64,000 nucleotides of DNA from GWB2-37-7 sp942492835. GTDB taxonomy: Bacteria > Bacillota > Clostridia > Lutisporales > Lutisporaceae. Below the pieces are notes generated by a model, which did no database searches, was not told the origin of the DNA, and saw nothing but the letters and a program-made list of their open reading frames with translations. Below are positions 26,974-34,453 of the stretch, in pieces. Position numbers and translations under genes: made by a program. Location: assembly GCA_942492835.1 (NCBI GenBank), contig OW818645.1, positions 2,170,001-2,234,000 of the forward strand, given 5' to 3'. Every line of letters starts with the position of its first letter. The stretch's first letter is position 1.

Positions 26974-26994
26974 TTATCAGTGCCAGGTTCAGCA
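26974..26994. repeat. Palindromic repeat, left half only
   Basis: Matches the left flank and outer arm of the complete copies (ATCAGTGCCAGG then TTCAGCA), after which similarity stops. It lies just after the stop codon of paralog A. Confidence 0.6.
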
Positions 26995-27043
26995 TATTGT
27001 TATCTTTATGAAACTAATATTTTTATTTTGGATGTGTTGTTAA

Positions 27044-27595
27044 ATGGGAATGAAAAAGAAAATTATCAAATTTTTATTAATTGCTTTAATTATAGCAATC
27101 CCGATTGGGTATTATTCAAATCAATCAAAAGTGCATAAGGCACTTAATGTTGTTATTGAAATAGATAGAGCAAAAAATAAAGTTCTAACTACAAAAAGGG
27201 AAGTAGATTATGATGTTTTTGTAGATAATAATAAATTAATAGAATATTATAAACTTAGGGATAAATATAATATTCTTTGGGCTACTGAAAATAATGCTAA
27301 TAGAGTAAACTCAAATGTCGGATTTACTAACCCTAAAGGAATAATACTGCTTAACAGATGTTTTGTTTTTTTAACATCAGAAAGCAATATTATAGATACC
27401 AATGAACCAATAAAAGACAAAACCATAAGCTATAATAGGTTTGTAAGCTTAAGAGCTAAGCATGGTAAATGGTATATAACAAAGGATACTTGGAATTATG
27501 AAGATAAAATTGGCATTAAAGATATATTTGATTCATCATACTTAGATAAAAAAATCAACGAGTATGAGGCTTATATAAAGAATTATAATAATTAA
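27044..27595 (+). CDS. Hypothetical membrane-anchored protein
   Basis: A 183-residue protein of unknown function. The N-terminus (MGMKKKIIKFLLIALIIAI) is a signal-anchor or signal peptide without a lipobox Cys; the rest is hydrophilic and presumably outside the cell. No family was recognised. The ribosome binding site is weak (GGATGTG about 7 nt upstream), and a second Met two codons later is an alternative. Very AT-rich, like its neighbours in the 22-33 kb accessory stretch. Confidence 0.6.
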   Translation: MGMKKKIIKFLLIALIIAIPIGYYSNQSKVHKALNVVIEIDRAKNKVLTTKREVDYDVFVDNNKLIEYYKLRDKYNILWATENNANRVNSNVGFTNPKGIILLNRCFVFLTSESNIIDTNEPIKDKTISYNRFVSLRAKHGKWYITKDTWNYEDKIGIKDIFDSSYLDKKINEYEAYIKNYNN

Positions 27596-27614
27596 ATTTA
27601 TAATTTTCTAATTA

Positions 27615-27643
27615 TTGACATTATAAATAACATTGGTTATAAT
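27615..27643 (+). promoter_or_regulatory. Consensus promoter of proS T-box leader
   Basis: TTGACA (27615-27620), 17-bp spacer and TATAAT (27638-27643): a perfect vegetative sigma-A-type promoter about 25 bp before the T-box leader. Confidence 0.85.
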
Positions 27644-27667
27644 ATAATTTAACTTAACAATATAGCT

Positions 27668-27905
27668 AAGACGAGGAATAGTAATAGAAGAGATGTCTAC
27701 AGAGAGAAAGACCCATCGGCTGAAAGGTCTTTTGGACTTATTTTATATGAACCCAACCTCTGAGCTTGCAGACGAAAAGTCTGACGCATGCCTGCGTTAT
27801 GGGCGTTTAAGAGGATTAGCTTAGTAGTATATAAGCTGTTCAATTAGGGTGGTACCACGGAATTATGCCTTCGTCCCTTGTTTTGGGGATGAAGGCTTTT
27901 TTGTT
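27668..27905 (+). promoter_or_regulatory. T-box leader of proS
   Basis: Senses uncharged tRNA-Pro and switches between terminator and antiterminator. The conserved T-box AGGGTGGTACCACGG is at 27846-27860, directly followed by a terminator hairpin (27867-27895) with a T-run. The long leader starting near GACGAGGAATAG provides Stem I. CCC and CCT triplets occur in the expected specifier region near 27750-27765, but I could not fix the specifier loop by eye. Confidence 0.92.
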
Positions 27906-27945
27906 TGGAAATAATACAGAATATAATAAAAGAGGAGAGATTTTT

Positions 27946-29391
27946 ATGGGAAAGAATAAACAACAGGAGTTTGTAAAAGAAATAACTTCAATGGAAGAAG
28001 ATTTTTCACAGTGGTATACAGATGTAATACTAAAGACTGATTTGGTTGACTATGCACCTGTAAAGGGCTGTATGGTTATCAAGCCATATGGATATGGCAT
28101 ATGGGAAGGTATACAAAGAGTTACAGACAGACGCTTTAAGGAAACGGGACATAAGAATGCCTACTTCCCACTATTAATACCAGAAAGTTATTTACAAAAG
28201 GAAGCAGATCACTTTGAGGGCTTTGCTCCAGAGGTGCTTTGGGTAACTCATGGTGGAAATGAGAAGCTTGCAGAAAGACTATTCATAAGACCTACATCAG
28301 AGACAATAATTTGCAGCATGTATTCTAAGTGGGTGCAATCCTACAGAGACTTGCCAGTGCTTATAAATCAATGGTGTAATGTTGTAAGATGGGAAAAGAC
28401 TACAAGACCTTTCTTAAGAACATCTGAGTTCTTATGGCAGGAGGGTCACACAGTCCATGCTACAACAGAGGAAGCACAAGAAGAGACTATGCAAATGCTT
28501 GAGGTATATAGACAGGTGGCAGAGGATGAACTAGCTATGCCTGTAATGTTAGGTCAAAAGAGTGAAAAGGAAAAGTTTGCTGGAGCAGATAGAACTTACA
28601 CTATGGAAGCTATGATGCATGATGGTAAGGCTCTTCAAGCAGGAACTTCTCATAACTTGGGACAGCATTTCTCTAAGATGTTTGATATTAAATACTTAGA
28701 TAAAGATGGTGAGCTGAAATATGGTTGGTCTACCTCATGGGGTATATCTACAAGGCTTATCGGAGGTATAATAATGGTTCATGGAGACAATAGAGGCTTA
28801 GTAATGCCTCCAAGAATAGCTCCAACACAAGTTGTTATAGTTCCAATTGCTTCACATAAGGAAGGTGTCCTTGATAAAGCTTATGAGCTAAAGGCACAGC
28901 TTCAGAAGGATTTCAGACTAGAGCTGGACAACAGAGAAAACTATAGCCCAGGCTGGAAGTTCAATGAGTGGGAAATGAAGGGTGTACCTGTAAGACTGGA
29001 AATCGGTCCAAAGGATATAGAACAAAATCAGGTAACGCTGTTTAGAAGAGATACACTAGAAAAGTTTACAGCACCAATGGATAACATAAATGAAACTATA
29101 GCAAAACTTTTAGATGACGTACACACAACAATGTTTAACAAAGCTCTTAAGAATAGGGAAGACAAGACTTATACAACTACTGACTATGAAGAATTCAAAA
29201 CTATAATGGCAGAAAAGCAAGGCTTTGTAAAAACTATGTGGTGCGGTTGCAGAGAATGTGAAGATAAGCTAAAGGAAGATACAAATGCTACAATTAGATG
29301 TATGCCTTTTGACCAAACACCTGTTGGAGATAAGTGCATGATATGTGGTGGAGAAGCAAAGCACGTTGTATATTTAGCTAAGGCATATTAA
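27946..29391 (+). CDS. proS: Prolyl-tRNA synthetase, type 3 (archaeal/eukaryal-like)
   Basis: Charges tRNA-Pro. 481 residues, the short form without the bacterial editing insertion. Class II motifs: GxxxIKPYGYGIWEGIQ near motif 1, FLRTSEFLWQEGHT (motif 2) and the late YGWSTSWGISTRLIGG. The C-terminal zinc-type region WCGCRECEDKL ... CMICGGEAKHVVYLAKAY ends in Tyr, as in type-3 enzymes. The start at 27946 follows AGAGGAGA; the longer frame upstream runs through the T-box terminator and is not used. Confidence 0.96.
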   Translation: MGKNKQQEFVKEITSMEEDFSQWYTDVILKTDLVDYAPVKGCMVIKPYGYGIWEGIQRVTDRRFKETGHKNAYFPLLIPESYLQKEADHFEGFAPEVLWVTHGGNEKLAERLFIRPTSETIICSMYSKWVQSYRDLPVLINQWCNVVRWEKTTRPFLRTSEFLWQEGHTVHATTEEAQEETMQMLEVYRQVAEDELAMPVMLGQKSEKEKFAGADRTYTMEAMMHDGKALQAGTSHNLGQHFSKMFDIKYLDKDGELKYGWSTSWGISTRLIGGIIMVHGDNRGLVMPPRIAPTQVVIVPIASHKEGVLDKAYELKAQLQKDFRLELDNRENYSPGWKFNEWEMKGVPVRLEIGPKDIEQNQVTLFRRDTLEKFTAPMDNINETIAKLLDDVHTTMFNKALKNREDKTYTTTDYEEFKTIMAEKQGFVKTMWCGCRECEDKLKEDTNATIRCMPFDQTPVGDKCMICGGEAKHVVYLAKAY

Positions 29392-29430
29392 AAGATAAGG
29401 TCGGGAAGTTTTTCCCGACCTTATCTTTTC
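29390..29430 (+). terminator. Terminator of proS
   Basis: A perfect 18-bp stem (29390-29407 with 29412-29429, 4-nt loop) beginning at the stop codon. It has an A-run on the 5' side and a T-run inside the 3' arm. Confidence 0.9.
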
Positions 29431-29455
29431 CTTCATATAGAAGCTACTCTATTAT
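29426..29455 (-). pseudogene. Remnant of the 3' end of a gene like the one at 30800
   Basis: This 30-bp segment matches 30793-30822 with one mismatch. On the minus strand it encodes the end of that protein (NRVASI then stop, against NRIASI then stop). It appears to be the remaining tail of a second copy, otherwise deleted. Confidence 0.55.
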
Positions 29456-29580
29456 ACTTGCTTGTTCTAATTACACAGCAGTGTTATTGACAATAATTTA
29501 TTTATAGAATTAATTGTCGTTTATTCGCTGGTATATGAGATGATTGCTGTTGGTACTAGAATACAACTATATAACAAATA

Positions 29581-29609
29581 TTGACATTTATATTTATAAA
29601 TGGTATATT
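29581..29609 (+). promoter_or_regulatory. Promoter of lipoprotein gene
   Basis: TTGACA (29581-29586), 17-bp spacer, TATATT (29604-29609), about 80 bp before the start codon at 29690. Confidence 0.7.
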
Positions 29610-29689
29610 TACTAGGATGTATTAACAAATATGGATTAATAGTATTAAGATGAATAATGAAGTTTAATCATCAAAGAAGAGGTGTTTAT

Positions 29690-30223
29690 ATGAAACATAG
29701 AGTAATAGTTCTACTACTAATAATCACATTATTTGGATGCAGTGTATGTATGGTAACTAATAAAAGTAAAACTTCTGATGATATTAATCAGAAGTTAACG
29801 GTAACTGCCGGTAAAAAAATTATTGAAAGCGTTTCCTTAATTAATTCTGAGGGTAGTGCATTAGAAAGTGAAAAGAATACTTTCAAATTTGCTTTTGAAA
29901 ATAATGCAGCGAAAGATATTAAATATATAAAAAAGGGTGAAAAAATAACTCTTAATTTTGGAAAGACACCACCGGACAATGTTTCTGTAAAAGACATATT
30001 GTTGAGTTCAGATGGAGGGAATTTGTATTCTGAAAAATTAGATATTGATATTCCGCTTGTAAATAAAGGTAGTAACTTTAGCTTTTATTTGAAAGGAAAC
30101 TTAAATTCTATGTTAAGCGAACAATTAGCTCCAAATAAGAAGGAGTTTAGAGGATTTAAAATAACAGCAATATGGGACAATAAAGAATATATTTATGGTT
30201 TTGTAATAAAATCAGATAAGTAG
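29690..30223 (+). CDS. Hypothetical lipoprotein
   Basis: A 177-residue protein with a lipoprotein signal peptide: MKHRVIVLLLIITLFGC, Cys at residue 17 as lipidation site. The remainder is hydrophilic and of unknown function, predicted to sit on the outer face of the membrane. The start at 29690 follows AGAGGTG; the frame is open further upstream (29657) without a ribosome binding site. It has its own promoter and terminator, so it is a single-gene unit. Confidence 0.7.
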   Translation: MKHRVIVLLLIITLFGCSVCMVTNKSKTSDDINQKLTVTAGKKIIESVSLINSEGSALESEKNTFKFAFENNAAKDIKYIKKGEKITLNFGKTPPDNVSVKDILLSSDGGNLYSEKLDIDIPLVNKGSNFSFYLKGNLNSMLSEQLAPNKKEFRGFKITAIWDNKEYIYGFVIKSDK

Positions 30224-30226
30224 TTG

Positions 30227-30257
30227 ACTTATAAAACATGTTTTATAAGTTTTTTTC
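30227..30257. terminator. Bidirectional terminator
   Basis: A perfect 24-bp palindrome (30227-30250) followed by a T-run on the plus strand. It lies between the convergent lipoprotein gene and paralog B. Confidence 0.8.
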
Positions 30258-30569
30258 ATATTTAAAATAGCTGTAAAGCCTTTGATAAGCTGCTGTAAGT
30301 ATTATGAAAGCCCAAATAAAGTGAATTGGTGTTTCGGCTCTAAATCTTGGAATTAAAAGACAAAACAAATAAGAAAATAACAAATAAAATGGAGTGAAGC
30401 TTCCCCTAAAGCTATTAACAGGTTTTCCTAAGAAAAAAAAGTTACTATCCTTCATAAGTAAGATATAGCAATTAATATGATATGGAGTTAGTTTAAAAAA
30501 ATTTGCGACAACTACTAAATCATAGCAATTTTTAATTTCTTCGTGGCAGCATTTGCAATAAGTAGCCAT
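30243..30569 (-). CDS. Small zinc-ribbon-like membrane protein, paralog B
   Basis: A 108-residue paralog of the protein at 26638-26964, roughly 60 percent identical by eye. It keeps YCKCCHEEI and PYHINCY, the GKPVNSFRGSFTPFYLLF segment and the QRLYSYFKYEKNL tail. Two hydrophobic segments suggest a membrane protein with a cytoplasmic zinc-binding head. GGGGG precedes the start at 11 nt. The last bases overlap the terminator palindrome. Function unknown. Confidence 0.75.
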   Translation of the reverse strand: MATYCKCCHEEIKNCYDLVVVANFFKLTPYHINCYILLMKDSNFFFLGKPVNSFRGSFTPFYLLFSYLFCLLIPRFRAETPIHFIWAFIILTAAYQRLYSYFKYEKNL

Positions 30570-30765
30570 TTTCGTAACCCCCTAATATATACATAAACAA
30601 TATAACATAATATGGAATAAAAGTAAATGCATATTATGTTATATTGTCATAATGTGTGTTCTATCTATTTATAAAACGCATAGATTTCATTGATTTACTT
30701 ATTGTTCCAACTAGTCTTTTAAATTGCAGAACTAAAGTTAACATAGGAAGTCTTAGTACCGATAA

Positions 30766-30792
30766 AAAAAGCACTATCAATATAATAGTGCC
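30766..30792 (-). terminator. Terminator after minus-strand small gene
   Basis: 7-bp stem GCACTAT/ATAGTGC (30771-30777 with 30785-30791). On the minus strand it is followed by six to seven T. Confidence 0.75.
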
Positions 30793-30799
30793 TTTTCCT

Positions 30800-30997
30800 T
30801 CATATAGAAGCTATTCTATTATCCCGAATCTCGTCCAGTGTCATATTCTCTAGCTTCATTGCCTTTAGTGCAATGTCATTTCTATTTATTATGCCCTTAT
30901 CAATAAGCAGTTCAATTATGCTTGCTATGGCTAGGGTGTTCTTGTAGTCAATTTCCTTTAAATCTGCTATTTGTCCTACTATGTCTAGGTTAGTCAT
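30800..30997 (-). CDS. Small hypothetical helical protein
   Basis: A 65-residue protein, predicted mainly helical, of unknown function (MTNLDIVGQIADLKEIDYK ... LDEIRDNRIASI). The start at 30997 is chosen because AAGGGGGT lies just upstream; the open frame extends to 31048. A 30-bp near-copy of its 3' end survives after proS. Confidence 0.65.
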   Translation of the reverse strand: MTNLDIVGQIADLKEIDYKNTLAIASIIELLIDKGIINRNDIALKAMKLENMTLDEIRDNRIASI

Positions 30998-31135
30998 AGG
31001 TATACCCCCTTGAATATTTGTTTTCGCACTATGTATTTTTTCATTCATATAAATTATAGACAGTTTTTTATTATTTATTCTTAGAAAGATTATTTATAAG
31101 ATAAATATGGTAAAGATATACTGAGGTGTATATTA

Positions 31136-31420
31136 ATGAAAAAGTTTTTCAAGGCATTTCTTATTATTATGTCAGTAATACTTATTTCCATATACTTATT
31201 TTATGCTATAGACTTTGGACTAGAACTAATGGGTTTTGTTGAAATTGCAGAAAGGGAGGGCTTTAGAGAGTCGCTATCTCAGGAAGGGAGTAGTGACATA
31301 GAGTTTTATGCTAGTGCAGCTACCCTGGCATTGATGACAATATCTATTTTAATAATTCCTTCAATTCTTGTTTTGGCAGCAATAGTTTATTTTTTAAGAA
31401 GACAGAGAAAAATAATATAA
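31136..31420 (+). CDS. Small membrane protein, two helices
   Basis: A 94-residue protein with a hydrophobic segment at each end (about 6-28 and 62-86) and an acidic, presumably extracellular, middle (EIAEREGFRESLSQEGSSDIE). The C-terminus FLRRQRKII is basic. RBS GAGGTG precedes the start. No family was recognised. Confidence 0.6.
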   Translation: MKKFFKAFLIIMSVILISIYLFYAIDFGLELMGFVEIAEREGFRESLSQEGSSDIEFYASAATLALMTISILIIPSILVLAAIVYFLRRQRKII

Positions 31421-31565
31421 TTTGGAAAAGTTTTATATGGAAAAATTTTTCTCAAATATAAAGATTTACAGAAAAAAATGTTATATAATAAAAATAATGT
31501 ATAAGATGATAAATAATAACTTATGAATGATTATACTCACACTTATTATAAAGGGGGGTGAACAT

Positions 31566-32831
31566 ATGGGAAACAAGCTAAAGCTAGAAGACATAGAAAT
31601 TTTAAATGAGGGACAGCAAGCAAAGATATTAATTGAAGCTAAATATGGCACATTGAAGAACTTTTATCAGCAAGAAAACCCTTCAATCTCCCTAAAGTCA
31701 ATAATGAATTATTGCTGTACCAATAAGATACATTCTGAAACCTTCAAGTGCTTAGTGGTTAATAAATCTGATAAGGGATGGAACGACATTGTCCTGACTA
31801 AACAAGAACAAATAACAGGATATGTAAATAAAGTATACAATAGTATTATGTTTTATAAAGAAGAGTCAGATCTTCAGCTTTTAAACAAGCTTATTGAGCT
31901 ATGTAGCAAACATAAGCTTGTAGATGAAAAAGCTTTGATGTATAGAAATATCGCGAAAAATTATTTTTATAGAAATGACATCCAGAATATGATTGAAAAC
32001 TATAATAAGGCTATTGATGTTATAGGATATCAAAACAATGACATATTAACAATACTAACCATAGAATTAGCAAATCATTATTTTAGGGAACGGAAGGTTG
32101 ATGAATCAGAAATTCTGTTTAAAAAAGCTCAAGCATATATAGAAAACAATCATGCAAGCAATGAAGTTTTGTATAAATATTATTATTATAGAGGAGTAAC
32201 GTGTAATACAAAGGGAAAATACACAGAAGCGAGAGAGTATCTAGAAAAATCAATCCAATATGGGGGTATTCAAACTGAATCCATGAGTGAAAAGGGTGCT
32301 GCTTTTTTAGCATTAGGCACTAATTATAAAAAAGTAGGAGACTATGAAAAAGCAAAGGATTGCTATTATCACGCGCTTATACATTTTCATGAAAAGGATG
32401 TATATGGAAAGACCGTTGCTCTAAATGATTTAGCAGACATATATTGTGTTATGCATGATTATGACCAAGCGATTAAATATATTGAACAAGCAAAGAGCTT
32501 ATTAGGAGAAGATAAGTTAATATCTAAATATGTGTTGGTTTATCAAACATATGCAGAGATAAAATTAATGATAGGTGACACTTCAGGTTGCTATGAATTC
32601 TTTGATTTTCTTAAGAAAATGGTTAATACTTCTGTTAATAAAAAAGAAATAATATATAGAATAATTGACTTTATCAACTATATAGAGGATACGGATTTAT
32701 TAAATGATATGTATGATGTAATACGTCATATAAAAGATAATACAGATAATTATATATATAAACATGATTTATATTCGTGTATGGGAAGAGCAAATGAAAA
32801 GATAAGGAAAAGGGAGGCACAAAATGAATAA
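31566..32831 (+). CDS. TPR protein, candidate peptide-pheromone receptor (RRNPP-like)
   Basis: A 421-residue helical protein. Residues about 110-400 form tandem tetratricopeptide repeats (for example YRNIAKNYFYRNDIQNMIENYNKAI, KGAAFLALGTNYKKVGDYEKAKDCYYHAL, NDLADIYCVMHDYDQAIKYIEQA). The N-terminal 90 residues (KYGTLKNFYQQENPSISLKSIMNYC) recall a degenerate helix-turn-helix as in PlcR/NprR/Rap-type proteins, but I cannot confirm DNA binding. The start at 31566 follows GGGGGGTG; an earlier frame from 31527 has no site. Its stop overlaps the start of a small secreted-propeptide gene by 8 bp, the hallmark arrangement of receptor-pheromone cassettes. Confidence 0.75.
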   Translation: MGNKLKLEDIEILNEGQQAKILIEAKYGTLKNFYQQENPSISLKSIMNYCCTNKIHSETFKCLVVNKSDKGWNDIVLTKQEQITGYVNKVYNSIMFYKEESDLQLLNKLIELCSKHKLVDEKALMYRNIAKNYFYRNDIQNMIENYNKAIDVIGYQNNDILTILTIELANHYFRERKVDESEILFKKAQAYIENNHASNEVLYKYYYYRGVTCNTKGKYTEAREYLEKSIQYGGIQTESMSEKGAAFLALGTNYKKVGDYEKAKDCYYHALIHFHEKDVYGKTVALNDLADIYCVMHDYDQAIKYIEQAKSLLGEDKLISKYVLVYQTYAEIKLMIGDTSGCYEFFDFLKKMVNTSVNKKEIIYRIIDFINYIEDTDLLNDMYDVIRHIKDNTDNYIYKHDLYSCMGRANEKIRKREAQNE

Positions 32832-32976
32832 GCTTAGGGTAGTGTTAAAATATTTTTTAATTGCAGTTTTGTTTATAGCTGCTATATCATCAGTAAATCC
32901 AGTAAAAGTAAATGCCGCAGAAGAGGGTGAACCATACGAATCATGCATAATAATACCAACAGGAAATCATAAATAG
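32824..32976 (+). CDS. Small secreted propeptide, candidate signalling peptide
   Basis: A 50-residue ORF starting 8 bp before the end of the TPR gene, preceded by GGGAGG at 6 nt. Residues 1-31 form a signal peptide (MNKLRVVLKYFLIAVLF ... VKVNA) with a likely cleavage site after NA. The exported remainder is AEEGEPYESCIIIPTGNHK. Size, signal peptide and overlap match Phr-type pheromone precursors of RRNPP systems. The mature peptide is usually the C-terminal 5-10 residues, but its borders cannot be set here. A terminator follows the stop. Confidence 0.75.
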   Translation: MNKLRVVLKYFLIAVLFIAAISSVNPVKVNAAEEGEPYESCIIIPTGNHK

Positions 32977-32985
32977 TTTCTCAGA

Positions 32986-33012
32986 AGAAGGTTTTGTGCC
33001 TTCTGTTTTTTT
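32986..33012 (+). terminator. Terminator of TPR-peptide cassette
   Basis: 6-bp stem AGAAGG/CCTTCT (32986-32991 with 32999-33004) followed by a run of eight T interrupted only by the initial G, 10 bp after the peptide gene stop. Confidence 0.8.
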
Positions 33013-33124
33013 ACAGGGAATTCAAAAATAATAAATGTAACTTTCCGACAATTAACGACACATAAATACCCACATTTCTTATAAAACCTAGTATTTACAT
33101 ATAAATTCAAATTCAATTTTGACT

Positions 33125-33440
33125 TAAGCTGGTAAAAGAATTTTACAGCTTATTATTTTATTCTTAATTTATCCCAAAATTCCTGCCGTGTTACATATAT
33201 TTACATTAGTAAAGCTTTACAAATATTTATGAATTTGCTAGAATTACAAAGTAAACACATTGTAATAAGACATTACATATTATTTGAAAGGAGGTAGAAT
33301 AAATTACATCAATTGGAAAAGTGAAAGAGCTAGATTTCTCCAGCCCTTGATAATGTAATCTGTTCTTCAATTTGCGATGACGAAACAGAATTACAATCTA
33401 GAGAAATTTTATCACTTTTCCTGAGCCTTGTAAATTGATA
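33125..33440 (+). other. 617-bp non-coding interval with structured segment
   Basis: Between the peptide cassette and the acetyltransferase gene no convincing gene is seen. A bulged hairpin at 33125-33153 is followed by T-rich DNA. A consensus-like ribosome binding sequence (GAAAGGAGGT, 33286-33295) has no start codon behind it. From 33301 to 33440 inverted segments are nested: GGAAAAGTGA at 33315-33324 with its perfect complement at 33412-33421, ATTTCTC near 33333-33340 with GAGAAAT at 33401-33407, and ATTACAT/ATGTAAT inside. This may be a small RNA or a decayed mobile palindrome. Confidence 0.4.
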
Positions 33441-33593
33441 AAAAATTAAGCAAAGGAAGATGATGAAGGTGAGTAAAGATATGGCTAAGCAAAAATATCC
33501 TTTTTGACATGATTAGTGTAGCTTTTGCGTACAGGCGATGATTGCAGGAAGGTACAATTAACTAACTAATAATAACAAAAGGGGGACTATAAT

Positions 33594-34127
33594 ATGCTAA
33601 AGGGTGAAAAGATCAATATAAGACCTATGGGTACAGGTGATGTGGAATTATTCTATAATTGGAATACAGAAAAGGAACATATGGGAGAATACATGGGAGT
33701 CGAAATGTATTACAAGGATATATATATAGAAGGCATGAAAAGTTGTTTTTCTGATAGTAATGCCTTGTATGCAATTATAGAGGATAAAGAAAATAAACCA
33801 ATAGGGATGATAAATTATCGAAATCAAAGAAACAACCAAGGAGTAGTTGACATAGGTATGCTGATTGCAATACCTGAGATGAGAGGCAATGGAATCGGAG
33901 AAGAAGCACTAAGGCTTTTTGTAGATTATCTTTTTAGAACAAAGATTTTGGTACGTATTCAATTTCAGACTAGAGTTGAAAACATTGCAATGAGAAGAAT
34001 AGGCGAAAAGGCAGGATTTACTGTAGAAGGTTTATTGAGAAGCTATAGGTTTGACCAAGGTATGTATAGAGATTATTATATGGTTGCTATGACTAAAGAG
34101 GATTGGATTAATAACACAATTATTTAA
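33594..34127 (+). CDS. GNAT family N-acetyltransferase (RimJ/RimL/SpeG-like)
   Basis: A 177-residue acetyl-CoA-dependent acetyltransferase. N-terminal INIRPMGTGDVELFYNWN is typical of the RimJ/RimL-SpeG group. The acetyl-CoA-binding motif A is IAIPEMRGNGIGEEALRL, followed by NIAMRRIGEKAGF and GLLRSYRFDQGMYRDYYMVAM. The substrate (ribosomal protein N-terminus, polyamine, amino acid) is not determinable. RBS GGGGGA. It ends just before the serS T-box leader and may be an independent unit. Confidence 0.9.
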   Translation: MLKGEKINIRPMGTGDVELFYNWNTEKEHMGEYMGVEMYYKDIYIEGMKSCFSDSNALYAIIEDKENKPIGMINYRNQRNNQGVVDIGMLIAIPEMRGNGIGEEALRLFVDYLFRTKILVRIQFQTRVENIAMRRIGEKAGFTVEGLLRSYRFDQGMYRDYYMVAMTKEDWINNTII

Positions 34128-34149
34128 AATAACTTGCAAAGCAGTATAA

Positions 34150-34428
34150 TAAGTAGTAAAATTAGAAAAAATATTAGAAGAAATGCAATGAAGGGAAAAG
34201 TCAAAGCTTTGCTTTTTAGAGAGTCGATGTGGACATTTTATAAATGTTATAAAGGTCCTAGGTGCAAGTCGATATGCAGTCTTTGAAATTCCATCCCAGA
34301 GCAGTCTGCGATGAGCAGTACCGGCATAGTCGTTAAAGTGATGAGAGAACAGAAGCTTTCTTCTGTTAATTAGGGTGGTAACGCGGATAACACTTCGTCC
34401 CTTCGGGGAATGAGGTGTTTTTATTTTT
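34150..34428 (+). promoter_or_regulatory. T-box leader of serS
   Basis: Conserved T-box TAGGGTGGTAACGCGG at 34371-34386, followed by a terminator hairpin (about 34390-34418, TCGTCCCTTCGGGGAATGAG-type with G-T pairs) and a T-run. The upstream 220 nt supply Stem I. The gene downstream is serS, so uncharged tRNA-Ser is the expected effector. The exact 5' end and specifier codon were not fixed. Confidence 0.9.
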
Positions 34429-34453
34429 ATCAAAATTTAAGGAGGTAGTAAAA

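Noticed and set aside
27865..27945. N-terminal extension of proS
   Set aside because: The extension translates the T-box terminator; the ATG at 27946 has a good ribosome binding site and gives the standard type-3 length.
31566..32976. An agr-type quorum-sensing locus
   Set aside because: No AgrB-like peptidase or histidine kinase is adjacent and the small ORF has a Sec signal peptide, not an amphipathic AgrD leader.
33454..33507. A 15-codon ORF (MMKVSKDMAKQKYPF) before the acetyltransferase gene
   Set aside because: It has AAAGGAAG close by but the spacing is poor and there is no signal peptide or conserved context; left as unproven.
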